Below, one piece after another: positions 42,185 through 51,260 of a stretch of DNA of 64,000 bases (its first letter is position 1; each line of letters opens with the position of its first letter). The stretch is from contig NZ_QLMC01000008.1 of NCBI RefSeq assembly GCF_003259745.1, positions 62,001 through 126,000 on the forward strand, written 5' to 3'. Made by a program: the position numbers and the translations under genes. Source of the DNA: Larkinella arboricola. GTDB lineage: Bacteria; Bacteroidota; Bacteroidia; Cytophagales; Spirosomataceae. The notes beneath the pieces were generated by a model that saw only the letters and a list, made by a program, of their open reading frames with translations, was not told the DNA's origin and searched no databases.

Positions 42185-43144
42185 ATGAATCAAACCACCC
42201 AGGCCATCAAGGAAACCGCTTTCAATTTCGACGGGCAGACCGGCTTTTACCGCGGGAAAGTCCGCGACGTTTACCATTTTGACGACCGCCTGGTGATGGT
42301 GGCAACCGACCGCATTTCGGCTTTCGATGTGGTTCTCCCCCGCCCGATTCCGTTCAAAGGGCAGGTGCTGAACCAGACGGCGGCCCATTTTCTGCAAGCC
42401 ACCGCCGATATTGTACCAAACTGGTTGCTGGATGTCCCCGATCCAAACGTGAGCGTGGGTCTGAAATGCCAGTCGTACCCGGTTGAGATGGTGGTACGAG
42501 GGTATCTGGCGGGCCACGCCTGGCGGCAATACCGTGAAGGACACCGCACGCTCTGCGGGGTTGCCTTGCCCGACGGTCTGAAAGAAGCCGATCAATTGCC
42601 CGAACCGATCATTACGCCCACAACTAAGGCGCACGAAGGGCACGATGAAGATATTTCGCGGGAAGAGATTCTGGAACGCGGGATTGTTCCGGAAAGCGAA
42701 TACGTTCAACTCGAAAAATACGCCCTGGCGCTGTTTAAAAAAGGTACGGAAATGGCCGCCGAACGGGGTCTGATTCTGGTGGATACGAAGTATGAATTTG
42801 GCTCGCTGAACGGTCAGATTTACCTGATCGACGAAATTCACACGCCCGATTCGTCCCGGTATTATTACGCCGACTCGTACACCGAAAATCAGCAGCAGGA
42901 CCTTCCGCAAAAGCAGCTTTCCAAGGAATTTGTGCGGGAGTGGCTGATTGCGAACCATTTTCAAGGGAAAGAAGGTCAAACCGTTCCGGAAATGGATGAC
43001 GCCTGGATTGAGCAGATTTCTAACCGGTATATTGAGCTGTATGAAAAGGTGACCGGTAAATCATTTGTTCGCTCCGAAACCGACAATATTTATAACCGCA
43101 TTGAAGAAAATATCCGCCGTTCACTGACTGTTACGTATTTTTGA
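42185..43144 (+). CDS. purC: Phosphoribosylaminoimidazole-succinocarboxamide synthase
   Basis: A 319-residue SAICAR synthetase, which ligates aspartate to CAIR in purine biosynthesis. The start at 42185 gives MNQTTQAIKETAFNFDGQTG. Family signatures are YRGKVRDVYHF, then RISAFD, VEMVVRGYLAGHAW, TPTTKAHEGHD and LVDTKYEFG. Its length of ~320 residues fits the long bacterial/yeast-type form rather than the 240-residue E. coli type. The longer in-frame ORF upstream overlaps the thiolase gene and is rejected. TACTTTTA at about 42149, close to TAnnTTTG, could be the -7 element. Confidence 0.96.
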   Translation: MNQTTQAIKETAFNFDGQTGFYRGKVRDVYHFDDRLVMVATDRISAFDVVLPRPIPFKGQVLNQTAAHFLQATADIVPNWLLDVPDPNVSVGLKCQSYPVEMVVRGYLAGHAWRQYREGHRTLCGVALPDGLKEADQLPEPIITPTTKAHEGHDEDISREEILERGIVPESEYVQLEKYALALFKKGTEMAAERGLILVDTKYEFGSLNGQIYLIDEIHTPDSSRYYYADSYTENQQQDLPQKQLSKEFVREWLIANHFQGKEGQTVPEMDDAWIEQISNRYIELYEKVTGKSFVRSETDNIYNRIEENIRRSLTVTYF

Positions 43145-43166
43145 ACCGGAAAAATTGCTATCCACT

Positions 43167-43574
43167 ATGAATTATGCGATTGAAAAAAACGAGCAGTATT
43201 CGCTGATTACCCTCAATGAAACGGTATTCGGCGGAGAAGTACCGTCTACGTTTGAAACGCTCAGCCGAAACCTGTTCCGGGAAGGCTACAGCAATATTAT
43301 CGTTGATTTTAGCGCCGTCGATGAAATTGAAGATGCAGGCATTCCGATTATCCGCAAGATCAACCGGCAGTGCACCAACGAATCCGGTCTGTTCATTCTG
43401 GTCACTAAACGGGATGATGTCATTGACTACCTGGACGATGCCAAAATTGCCGATCTGACCATCCTGCCGACGGTGGAAGAAGCCGTTGACGCCGTTTTCA
43501 TGAACGAACTCGAAAACGATTTCCGCAGCGAAGACGACGACAGCTACGAATACGGCGGCAGCTCCGACGATTAA
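43167..43574 (+). CDS. STAS-domain protein with non-phosphorylatable site
   Basis: A 135-residue STAS-domain protein, related to anti-sigma-factor antagonists (SpoIIAA/RsbV). The start at 43167 gives MNYAIEKNEQYSLITLNE. The sequence IVDFSAVDEIEDAGIPIIRK aligns with the RsbV/SpoIIAA phosphorylation segment, where D-S-S-G becomes E-D-A-G: the phosphorylatable Ser is Ala57. An acidic C-terminal tail (EDDDSYEYGGSSDD) follows. No anti-sigma kinase is nearby. It may act as a constitutive antagonist or have another protein-binding role. It follows purC by 22 bp. Confidence 0.82.
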   Translation: MNYAIEKNEQYSLITLNETVFGGEVPSTFETLSRNLFREGYSNIIVDFSAVDEIEDAGIPIIRKINRQCTNESGLFILVTKRDDVIDYLDDAKIADLTILPTVEEAVDAVFMNELENDFRSEDDDSYEYGGSSDD

Positions 43575-43594
43575 GGGCCGACTTCTAATAAAGC

Positions 43595-43645
43595 AACAGC
43601 CCTGAAAACCATGTACAAAATCATGATTTTCAGGGCTGTTTTATA
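43595..43645. terminator. Bidirectional terminator hairpin, 14-bp perfect stem
   Basis: AACAGCCCTGAAAA at 43595-43608 pairs exactly with TTTTCAGGGCTGTT at 43627-43640; TTTAT follows. It serves both convergent genes. Confidence 0.9.
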
Positions 43646-43667
43646 GAAACCGTTGTAGAGAGTCAGG

Positions 43668-44699
43668 TCAGACTTCCGTTCTCTGCGCCGAACCGTAAAT
43701 CCGCTCGACCACTTCCTGCAAAATAGCGCCCTGCTCGCCCGTGCAGACGTTAGACGGTTTGCCCAGACAGGCATCCACAAAAGCCGCCGTATTTTTAAGC
43801 TGAATATCGCTATCTTCCAGATACGGAAAGTGTACATCTGCCAGTTCGCCAGCCACCTCGGTATAGAGCGTAAACGGAAATAATTTAGCCCCTCCCCGAC
43901 TGCCAAATACCTCCAGATTGCGGTTAATGTCCGTCTGCGTATTCAGGGCAAACGACGACGAAAGCATAATGGACGCATTGTTCGGAAACGACAGGTACGC
44001 CATGCAGGCATCTTCCACCTCAAATTTTTCAGGATTCCAGGAACCCATCAATCCTTTGCCGCCGGTTTTGCCGATAAAGTCGTAGGTATTGGCCAGAATC
44101 CGGTCGGGAACGGCGTAATCGAGCGCACACAGGGCCAGATCAAGCACATGAACGCCCAGATCCATCAGCGCCCCGCCCCCCTGCATGGCCTTATCGGTAA
44201 AATAGCCCCAGCCCGGAATGCCCCGCCGACGCAGAAAATTAGCCTTGATGTGGTAAATCTCGCCCAACTGTCCGTCGGCTTTGCTGCGCATCATCAACTC
44301 CCATTCACCCGTCTGCCGCAGTTGCAGGTTATACGCCAGCACCAGGCCGTTGCGGGTAGCCAGATCGGCCATTTCGCGGGCCTGTTGGGCAGTCAGGGCG
44401 GGCGGTTTTTCGCAGAAAACGTGACAGCCTTTTTCGAGCGCCTGTATGGCAAAAGGATAATGCAGGTTGTTCGGCGTTGAGATCACCACCAGATCCGGCT
44501 GGCACTGCTCGTACATCCTGGCGGCATCGTCAAACGCGTGCGGAATACCGTGCTTCTGCGCCAGCGCCCCGGCTTTAATTCCGTCGCGGCTGCAAACGGC
44601 CACGATTTCGACCTGATCGGCCAGTTTTTGCAGGGCAGGAATGTGGTTTTTGTCGGCAATGTTGCCCCCTCCAATAAGGGCGGCTTTGAATGTTGGCAT
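43668..44699 (-). CDS. Gfo/Idh/MocA family NAD(P)-dependent oxidoreductase
   Basis: A 343-residue sugar or cyclitol dehydrogenase-type oxidoreductase. The start at 44699 gives MPTFKAALIGGGNIADKNH, an NAD(P)-binding Rossmann motif (ALIGGGNIA, residues 7-15). The conserved EKP (97-99) is present. The C-terminal domain contains GGGALMDLGVHVLDLALCAL, with the conserved Asp/His pair of the catalytic region. The adjacent gene on the same strand encodes a TIM-barrel sugar isomerase, a frequent pairing in catabolism of unusual sugars. Substrate unknown. Confidence 0.92.
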   Translation of the reverse strand: MPTFKAALIGGGNIADKNHIPALQKLADQVEIVAVCSRDGIKAGALAQKHGIPHAFDDAARMYEQCQPDLVVISTPNNLHYPFAIQALEKGCHVFCEKPPALTAQQAREMADLATRNGLVLAYNLQLRQTGEWELMMRSKADGQLGEIYHIKANFLRRRGIPGWGYFTDKAMQGGGALMDLGVHVLDLALCALDYAVPDRILANTYDFIGKTGGKGLMGSWNPEKFEVEDACMAYLSFPNNASIMLSSSFALNTQTDINRNLEVFGSRGGAKLFPFTLYTEVAGELADVHFPYLEDSDIQLKNTAAFVDACLGKPSNVCTGEQGAILQEVVERIYGSAQRTEV

Positions 44700-44719
44700 T
44701 GATTTGAGGGTTGGGAGTT

Positions 44720-44785
44720 GTAACACAGCGTCAATCAGAGAACATCAGAGGTTATCAGGGAGCACTCCGATTAACGCTGTGTTAC
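44720..44785. repeat. 12-bp perfect inverted repeat between oxidoreductase and isomerase genes
   Basis: GTAACACAGCGT at 44720-44731 pairs with ACGCTGTGTTAC at 44774-44785; inner sequences pair imperfectly (AATCAGAG with CTCCGATT). The loop contains three short TCAGAG/TCAGGG repeats. It lies between two minus-strand genes and may be a terminator, attenuator or mRNA-processing site. Confidence 0.65.
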
Positions 44786-44795
44786 GATAACGATT

Positions 44796-45710
44796 TTAAA
44801 GTACCAGAAACTGGCTTAAGTAATTGCGGGCCGTCAGAATGGCCGTTTGTACGTCTTCGGCGCTGCCTTCGTAGGCTTTGTCTTCCACCTCAATACAAAC
44901 CGGACCCCGGTACCGCACGTCGGTCAGAGCCGCAAAAAACGTCCCCCAACGCACGTCGCCCAGACCGGGCAGCTTCGGCGAGTGGTATTCCAGCGGATTC
45001 GCCATGATGCCAACCCGGTCGAGTTTGTCGCGGTATACTTTCACGTCCTTGAGGTGGATGTGGTGAAGCCGGTCTTTGTAGTCGTAAATGGGCTTTACTT
45101 CGTTCATCATCTGAAAAATCATATGCGACGGATCGTAGTTCAGGCCCAGAATGGGCGACGGGATGATCTCGAACATACGGTCCCAGATGGCGGGGGTTGT
45201 TGCCAGGTTTTTGCCGCCCGGCCATTCGTCGTCGGTAAACCACATCGGGCAGTTTTCGATACCGATCTTCACGTTGTTTTCCTCGGCTACTTTGATGATG
45301 GCGGGCCAGTGCTGGGCAAACAGCTTCAGGTTTTCGGTGATGTTCAGCCCCGGATTGCGGCCAATAAACGTATTGACGACCGGAATATTCAACTGGGCGG
45401 CTGCCCGAATGACTTTCTTGATGTGCTCACGGTAATAGGCGGCTTTTTCCGGGTCGGGGTCCAGCGGATTGGGATAATAACCCAGGCCCGAAATATAAAC
45501 GCCGTATTTCTGCGTCAGTTGCTGAATGTGCTTGACATCGAAATTATCCACATCAATGTGCGAAACACCCGCATACCGCCGAGCATCGGCATTATCGGCG
45601 GGCCAGCACATCACTTCGACGCATTTGAAGCGTTGCTCCGAGGCAAATTGCAGCACATGCTCCAGATCATATTCCGCCAGAATGGCACTTACAAAACCAA
45701 GATGCAGCAT
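44796..45710 (-). CDS. Sugar phosphate isomerase/epimerase (xylose-isomerase-like TIM barrel)
   Basis: A 304-residue AP-endonuclease-2-type TIM barrel of the sugar isomerase/epimerase family. Recognisable strands: MLHLGFVSAILAEYDLEHVL, then VNTFIGRNPG, IGIENCPMWF, LNYDPSHMIFQM (metal-binding His), and HIHLKDVK with a catalytic/metal-binding His. Divalent-metal ligands Glu, Asp, His and Glu can be read in the expected order. It is probably co-transcribed with the Gfo/Idh/MocA gene that follows it. A keto-sugar isomerase or epimerase role is the family expectation; substrate unknown. Confidence 0.9.
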   Translation of the reverse strand: MLHLGFVSAILAEYDLEHVLQFASEQRFKCVEVMCWPADNADARRYAGVSHIDVDNFDVKHIQQLTQKYGVYISGLGYYPNPLDPDPEKAAYYREHIKKVIRAAAQLNIPVVNTFIGRNPGLNITENLKLFAQHWPAIIKVAEENNVKIGIENCPMWFTDDEWPGGKNLATTPAIWDRMFEIIPSPILGLNYDPSHMIFQMMNEVKPIYDYKDRLHHIHLKDVKVYRDKLDRVGIMANPLEYHSPKLPGLGDVRWGTFFAALTDVRYRGPVCIEVEDKAYEGSAEDVQTAILTARNYLSQFLVL

Positions 45711-45895
45711 AATAACAGTGGGTTAGTTTTTAGGGTTAACACCGTTTGATAACCGGTTGGCTACTCGGTAATCGGTTCGTTTGTTTCGATTCAGATGGCA
45801 CTGTTTATTCGTCCGAAACGGACCAAAAACATACTGATGAAAGAATAAATCCAGTTTTGGAAACCGAACGGATTCGTGGCAAGTTTACGAAAAAT

Positions 45896-46807
45896 ATGAC
45901 ATTCAACCTGACCATACTAGGCAGCGGGTCGGCAACGCCCGTGCTGAACCGCCATACCACCGCCCAGGTAATTACCATCGAAGGCGATTACTTTCTGATC
46001 GACTGCGGAGAGGGCACGCAATACCGTCTGATGGAGAACCATCTCCGGCCCGGACGGCTCAAGTACATTTTTATCAGTCACCTCCACGGCGACCACTATT
46101 TCGGGCTGGTACCACTGCTGTCGAGCCTGAACCTGTCCGGGCGCACCGACGATTTGTGGCTGTTTGGCCCGCGTGGCCTCTGGGAAATCATTACCGTACA
46201 GTTTCGGTATTCCGATACCAAACTGAATTACCCGATTCATTTTCAGGAAACCGATCCGCACCAACCGGCCCTGATTCTCAACCATCCGAACGTGACGGTG
46301 GAAACCATTCCGCTGCAACACCGCATCGACTGCACGGGTTTTCTGTTCCGGGAAAAAGGCCGTAAACGCAAGCTGATTGCCGAAAAACTGCCCGCCGATT
46401 TGCCGGTGGCGTACTACCGGCTGCTGAAAGACGGGAAAGACATTGTGGACGATCAGGGCCAGGTGCTGTACAGCGCCGAAGAATACACACTGCCCGCGCC
46501 CCCGCCCCGCTCCTACGCCTTCTGCTCCGACACCCGGTATAACGAAGCCATGTTTGATCAGATTCGCGGGGTGGATTTGCTGTACCACGAAGCTTCGTTT
46601 CTGGATGATTTTGAAGAATTGAGTGCCCGGTATTTCCATTCTACGGCGCGTCAGGCAGCTTTAACGGCGGCTCAGGTCGGTGCCGGTCGGCTGATGATCG
46701 GACACTTTTCGTCGCGCTACAAAGTAACCGACGAGTTTCTGGTGCAGGCCCGTTCGATTTTTCCCGAAACGTATCTGGCGATTGAAGGCGAGACGACGGA
46801 AATTTAA
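45896..46807 (+). CDS. rnz: Ribonuclease Z
   Basis: A 303-residue metallo-beta-lactamase-fold tRNA 3' processing endonuclease. The start at 45896 gives MTFNLTILGSGSATPVLNRH. Zinc ligands are in FISHLHGDHYFGL (H62-x-H64-x-D66-H67), with GEGTQ before it and the later FCSDTRY and GHFSSRY motifs typical of ElaC/RNase Z. Length is typical of the bacterial short form. It is not adjacent to any tRNA gene. Confidence 0.94.
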   Translation: MTFNLTILGSGSATPVLNRHTTAQVITIEGDYFLIDCGEGTQYRLMENHLRPGRLKYIFISHLHGDHYFGLVPLLSSLNLSGRTDDLWLFGPRGLWEIITVQFRYSDTKLNYPIHFQETDPHQPALILNHPNVTVETIPLQHRIDCTGFLFREKGRKRKLIAEKLPADLPVAYYRLLKDGKDIVDDQGQVLYSAEEYTLPAPPPRSYAFCSDTRYNEAMFDQIRGVDLLYHEASFLDDFEELSARYFHSTARQAALTAAQVGAGRLMIGHFSSRYKVTDEFLVQARSIFPETYLAIEGETTEI

Positions 46808-46819
46808 CGGTTTCCTATA

Positions 46820-46851
46820 AAAAGCCGCTCCCGGGTCTAGAAGCGGCTTTT
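46820..46851. terminator. Bidirectional terminator hairpin
   Basis: AAAAGCCGCT at 46820-46829 pairs with AGCGGCTTTT at 46842-46851, between convergent rnz and the metalloprotease gene. Confidence 0.88.
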
Positions 46852-46872
46852 GCGGTATAGACAGGCCGACTT

Positions 46873-49800
46873 TTACGGTTTCACGACCTTCCGGTGCGCC
46901 ACACCTTTGGGCGTCTGAACCTTCAGCACGTAGAAACCCGACGGCAACTGGCTCGTGTCCAGCGTGGTCTGGTGCATCCGGTTTTTGATCGGCTGCTGAA
47001 TAATCGTGGCCCCCGAAGCCGTAGTAAGCGTCAGACTCTCAAAATAATCACCCTGCGGCAACTCCACCGTCAGCGAAGCACCAACCGGATTCGGATACGT
47101 TTTGAGCGCATCGGCCCACGTTGGTTCGGTACCGGTAACGGCCAGTACATTGAACTTGCGCTCCACCGGTGGAGCCTCGGCATACTGCTCGTTTCCGGCC
47201 TGCGTAGCGCGGACCGTTACCACACCCGGTTTGGTGGGCGTCAGGCGGTTGCCCGCAATTGTCGCTGGCCCCGATACCACTTCAAAGCTAACCGGTAATT
47301 TAGACGAAGCCGTGGCCGTCAGCGTAAACGAGCCGTCGCCCTCGTACTGATCCGGAATGGCATTGAACGTGATGGTCTGTGCGGTTTTGCCGGTTTCGGC
47401 CCGCGTTCCGGTGGCGTACCAGACGCCCCATCGGGCGTTGTCGTACAACGGTTTCACGTCTCCTTTAGGCGAAATTTTATCGGCCTTCATTTCAATCATC
47501 GCAATCATTTCCACGTCGCCGTCGGTGTTGAGCGTATTGAAAACCAGCCGGTCGTCGAGCCGGGAATAATCCGGATAGCCAATTGTTACGTTCGAGATAA
47601 CCGAGCTGAGCTTGCCGGTTTCCAGATCGCCCGCCAGAATGTTGTAGGTTTCGTCGATCTCATTCAGGTAATCAAAAGCAATGATGCCCGGCGAATTTTT
47701 CGAGAAGCTCGGGTTTCCCACACTTTCGCCCTCTTCCAGTTTCGAAAACAGTTTCAGGATGTTTCCGTCGTCGAAGGTATTCTCCGCTTTGTTCCACACG
47801 CTGATAAACCCCACGTCCCAATAGTTAATATCCTCGCCATCCGTACTTTTCAGGCTGTTGTAGGCGTCATACACCAGAAACTCCCCGGTATGGTTCCATT
47901 CGAACGAATCGGCATACTGAACTTCCCCGGTGGTCACGCCCTCGGCCGTGGTCGGGTTGTAAAGCGGAAACTGCTTCCACTTTTTCAGGTCGTAACTATA
48001 CACCCAGATCGACGCATCGCGCTCCTTCGTTAGAGCCGCCAGCTTTTTACCGTCCCGCGAAATGGCTACGTTATCCCAGATTGTTTCGTCAGACACCACC
48101 ACTTCCTCCACCGCGCCGGTCAGGCTCACCGCCCGGATTCTTCCGTCTTCGGTAACGTAATAGGCTACTTTGCCATCGTCCGTAATACTCGGTTTGTGGT
48201 TGATGCCTGCTTTGATGCGGGGGGTCAGGTCGCCCGTAGTCATGGGGGCCGTATAGAGTTTCTCGTCGCCGATGCTGTAGAGCATCAGCATATCCTGACC
48301 GTTGTTGGCGGGCAAATCCTGCGGTTCGTCCGGCTTCTCGGTGTTTTCGACAATGCCGACGGTATCAAGGGCTTCTTTGGCGGCTTTCACTTCGGCCCCC
48401 TCTGCCCCAAACAGGTCGCCGGTGGCCCGGATAACAGCCAGCCGCAGATCCAGGAATTTGGAGGTGCGGGTCAGGTAATTTGTCAGCGCCCGGTAGTAAA
48501 TCTGCTCGGCTTTGTCTTTCCCGATTTTGGTCGCAAACAGGTAATACGCGTGGTTTGGAATACCGCTGTTGCCGTGAACCCCTCCGTTGTCTTCTTTCGT
48601 AACGAGGAACTGATCCATCGTTTTGGGCTGATACCCCCGCACTTTGGGTCCATTCTGGTTCGGATTCGACAGGCTGCGCATGGCACCCGTCGGGTAGGCA
48701 CTTTTCAGGACAATGTCTTCGCCAATCGTCCAGTCATCCCGGTCAATCATGGAGCCAAATACGTCGGCCATCGACTCGTTAATGGCGCCCGACTGGTCCT
48801 GATAGACCAGATTGGCGGTATTTTCGATCACCCCGTGCGTCATTTCGTGACCGGCCGCATCCAGGCCACCCGCCAGCGGTTTGAACCCTTTATTACCGTT
48901 CCCGTACCCCATGTAACCGCCGTTCCAGAAGGCATTATCCATACCGCTGCCATCCTCTTCCACCACGTTGATGATCGACAGAATCGAACCGCCTTTTCCG
49001 TTCAGCGAGTTGCGTTTATGCACGTTCAGATAATATTCATACGCCAGACCGGCATTGGTGTGGGCCGAGATTGCGGTCGCCTTCCAGTCGGAATTGTTGG
49101 TGGATGTTACGAAAAAAAGATCCATGTTGCCGTCCTTATCCCGTTTATTCCGGGCATCCAGGGTCACAATGGCACCAACCGCTTTTTTGGGCATGGTGGA
49201 AGCACTGCCGTCGAACATTCCCCGCGAGGCATCAATCATGTAATAACCGGCCCCGGACTGGTAGCTGTGCAGGTTTTGCGCGATCCCGTTCAGGTCGTTG
49301 CCCGTCGCCTTTACCGGCCCGTCAACCCCGCAGGTATGGTTGTATTTATTCAGCACCTCCCCCGTCTGCGCGTCGATGACGTACTGCCACCGCTCAATCA
49401 TGTTTGGCCGAATGGTTACTTCGTAGGCCAGGGTTGTTTTGTCGCCCATCGGGTACAGGCATAACGCTCCCTGCGAGGGCTTCAAATCCAGCAGATTCTG
49501 CCCGAACGTCCGCACCACCGATTCTTTTCCAACATCCCTGAACGCCCGTTCCGTCGCTTGCTGCAACGAAATACGGGCGGTGGTGTTGGCGTTTCTGACC
49601 ACTTTATACTGCCCGTTAAGCAGCGTCACGGTTCCGTTGGTCAGGTGCGCCACCAGTTCACTGCCGTACACCGGAATGCCCTGAAACGTTTGCGCCATCC
49701 GGATGTGTGTCTGCCCCAGGTGGTCGGTTTCGGTGTTGGTAATCCGAAACTGTTCCTCCGGCTTGTCGATTTTCAGCAAATCCTTGATCTGGCTCATAAA

Positions 49801-50133
49801 CGAGAAGGCCGATGCGCGGGCGCTCATCCGGGCTCCTTTGGCCGTTGCGGTCGGCTTTACCCGGTTTTCGATGTAAATCGGCAGATCAGTGTCTTTGTCG
49901 CGCACCACCCGCAACCGCAGTGGCTGCATATCAAACTGCGGGACAGAAGCTCCCACGGCCAGTCGGAAATTGCCTTTCCGGCCCGAAGGCGTGGCTACTT
50001 CTGCATTCAGACGATGGGCCAGACCGGGCGTAGCCGGCTGCGTTTTCAGTTTTCGCCCAAAACCGGTTGGGCCGGGCTGAGCCAGGACGCTAAGGGCCCC
50101 GCTCAGCAGAACAGGCAGTAAAAATGATTTCAT
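46873..50133 (-). CDS. Secreted M4-family metalloprotease with propeller and T9SS domains
   Basis: A 1086-residue thermolysin-like zinc protease. A signal peptide (1-18) precedes an FTP/PepSY-type propeptide (to about 265). The catalytic domain (about 270-600) contains HEMTH (H429, E430, H433) and the third zinc ligand Glu453 in NESMADVFG, with a later active-site His in VHGNSGIPNH. A TolB/WD40-like propeller (about 615-905) follows, then a beta domain that resembles an Ig/MBG repeat, and a T9SS sorting domain (about 1015-1086; TYPNPVGASL, then VLKVQTPKG). It is exported, cleaved and likely surface-bound or secreted. A propeller after M4 is not the classic layout. Confidence 0.92.
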   Translation of the reverse strand: MKSFLLPVLLSGALSVLAQPGPTGFGRKLKTQPATPGLAHRLNAEVATPSGRKGNFRLAVGASVPQFDMQPLRLRVVRDKDTDLPIYIENRVKPTATAKGARMSARASAFSFMSQIKDLLKIDKPEEQFRITNTETDHLGQTHIRMAQTFQGIPVYGSELVAHLTNGTVTLLNGQYKVVRNANTTARISLQQATERAFRDVGKESVVRTFGQNLLDLKPSQGALCLYPMGDKTTLAYEVTIRPNMIERWQYVIDAQTGEVLNKYNHTCGVDGPVKATGNDLNGIAQNLHSYQSGAGYYMIDASRGMFDGSASTMPKKAVGAIVTLDARNKRDKDGNMDLFFVTSTNNSDWKATAISAHTNAGLAYEYYLNVHKRNSLNGKGGSILSIINVVEEDGSGMDNAFWNGGYMGYGNGNKGFKPLAGGLDAAGHEMTHGVIENTANLVYQDQSGAINESMADVFGSMIDRDDWTIGEDIVLKSAYPTGAMRSLSNPNQNGPKVRGYQPKTMDQFLVTKEDNGGVHGNSGIPNHAYYLFATKIGKDKAEQIYYRALTNYLTRTSKFLDLRLAVIRATGDLFGAEGAEVKAAKEALDTVGIVENTEKPDEPQDLPANNGQDMLMLYSIGDEKLYTAPMTTGDLTPRIKAGINHKPSITDDGKVAYYVTEDGRIRAVSLTGAVEEVVVSDETIWDNVAISRDGKKLAALTKERDASIWVYSYDLKKWKQFPLYNPTTAEGVTTGEVQYADSFEWNHTGEFLVYDAYNSLKSTDGEDINYWDVGFISVWNKAENTFDDGNILKLFSKLEEGESVGNPSFSKNSPGIIAFDYLNEIDETYNILAGDLETGKLSSVISNVTIGYPDYSRLDDRLVFNTLNTDGDVEMIAMIEMKADKISPKGDVKPLYDNARWGVWYATGTRAETGKTAQTITFNAIPDQYEGDGSFTLTATASSKLPVSFEVVSGPATIAGNRLTPTKPGVVTVRATQAGNEQYAEAPPVERKFNVLAVTGTEPTWADALKTYPNPVGASLTVELPQGDYFESLTLTTASGATIIQQPIKNRMHQTTLDTSQLPSGFYVLKVQTPKGVAHRKVVKP

Positions 50134-50157
50134 GGATGTATTTGTTGTTGCTATAAT

Positions 50158-50616
50158 TCACTCTTCTCGTCCTGAAGCCGGCACCAGCTTCATGAACGAA
50201 TTGTAAAATGTACGGAACGCGGGCGGCACGGTTTGCCCGCTGGCGCCCCAGGTTACGCGGTATTCCCGTTCATTTTTCTTCCAGCCCACAAACTGATAGG
50301 TGTTTCCCGGGTGGTCGAACGGGGTGGTTTTAATCCGGCAGTTGTTCTCCAGTTCTTTAAAAAGCCGCCGGGTGGTAGCCGCCGGTTGTTTTCCCAGGGG
50401 CGTAAACAGCGAATCCGTTCCGGTTTTGCGGTAGAGATAGCCGTTTTCCAGCAGGTAATAAACCGTGGACGCACCGGTGAATCCGCCCCCCTTTCCGACC
50501 AAAATCTGCCGTTTTTTGTATGTTAATGGATACCGGGAACCGGAAGCGACGGTTTGTGCCTCCGATACCCCGATGACCATCAACAGAGAGAGACTTAAAA
50601 GAAAACCTTTCAACAT
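50158..50616 (-). CDS. Hypothetical secreted protein
   Basis: A 152-residue protein. The start at 50616 gives MLKGFLLSLSLLMVIGVSEA, a clear signal peptide; the mature part is beta-rich and basic (YPLTYKKRQILVGKGGGF, then TYQFVGWKKNEREYRVTWG). It has two Cys-poor halves, no membrane helix, and no sorting domain, so it is probably periplasmic. No family is recognised. It lies upstream of the metalloprotease gene on the same strand with a 24-bp gap, so they are likely co-transcribed and it might be an inhibitor or chaperone for the protease (inference). Confidence 0.7.
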   Translation of the reverse strand: MLKGFLLSLSLLMVIGVSEAQTVASGSRYPLTYKKRQILVGKGGGFTGASTVYYLLENGYLYRKTGTDSLFTPLGKQPAATTRRLFKELENNCRIKTTPFDHPGNTYQFVGWKKNEREYRVTWGASGQTVPPAFRTFYNSFMKLVPASGREE

Positions 50617-51260
50617 GGTGCGGATGGATTGAACAGGAGACGAATTTAGAAGCCGGGCAGCTTCTGGACTACGGTTCCCGGGATGAGCCGTCATAAATTA
50701 CGGCTGAAGTGTGTAGGATTGAGGAAACGGCTGTTGGGATCGGCGGTAACCACGTAAACCAATAGCCTGTTTCTATGAAAGTTCAATTTTAAAGTCAGAA
50801 ATTACTTTTATGCGTATTTTCTCAAATTTCTGGTTAAAAAAGTAACACATTCCAACGAAAAAACAATCTTTTTATCAAAAATAGGTTTAGTTTTATAGTA
50901 ATATCACAATTCAGCCCATATCGCTACTCAATTCTATATTTTTCAACCAAAACTATATATATAGTAGCGATTAAAATTCAAAATTCATTAAAAATTGACG
51001 TTTTCATTTCTTTATTACAGACTGATTTTTACAAAAAATTATTCACTAACCAAGACAATTTTGTACCAAATCCATAAAATTTATCACACAAACGAAATTT
51101 CGTGTTTTCACCTTTTCACAAAATATATTTTAATGTAACTTGCACTTCCAACGCAAAAACAGTATTGTCTATCAAGCAATCATAGTTTTTTTTTAAACCC
51201 ACCTATAGACCATCTTTTTTGCAGTTTTTCAATATTTAAAATCACAAAAAAGTTTAGCCG
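50617..51260. promoter_or_regulatory. AT-rich 644-bp region upstream of gltB
   Basis: The region is much more AT-rich than its surroundings and contains no ORF with coding features. A 9-bp perfect inverted repeat, ATCGCTACT (50920-50928) and AGTAGCGAT (50963-50971), encloses a 14-bp palindrome ACTATATATATAGT (50952-50965). It probably carries the divergent promoters and regulatory sites for gltB. No known operator was recognised. Confidence 0.5.

Noticed and set aside
44847-45749. 300-residue ORF on the plus strand
   Set aside because: It is antisense to the TIM-barrel isomerase, which has intact motifs on the minus strand; the plus-strand product has no recognisable family features.
48196-49464. 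422-residue ORF on the plus strand
   Set aside because: It is antisense to the M4 metalloprotease gene, whose zinc motifs and sorting domain are clear. Its composition is that of a mirror frame.
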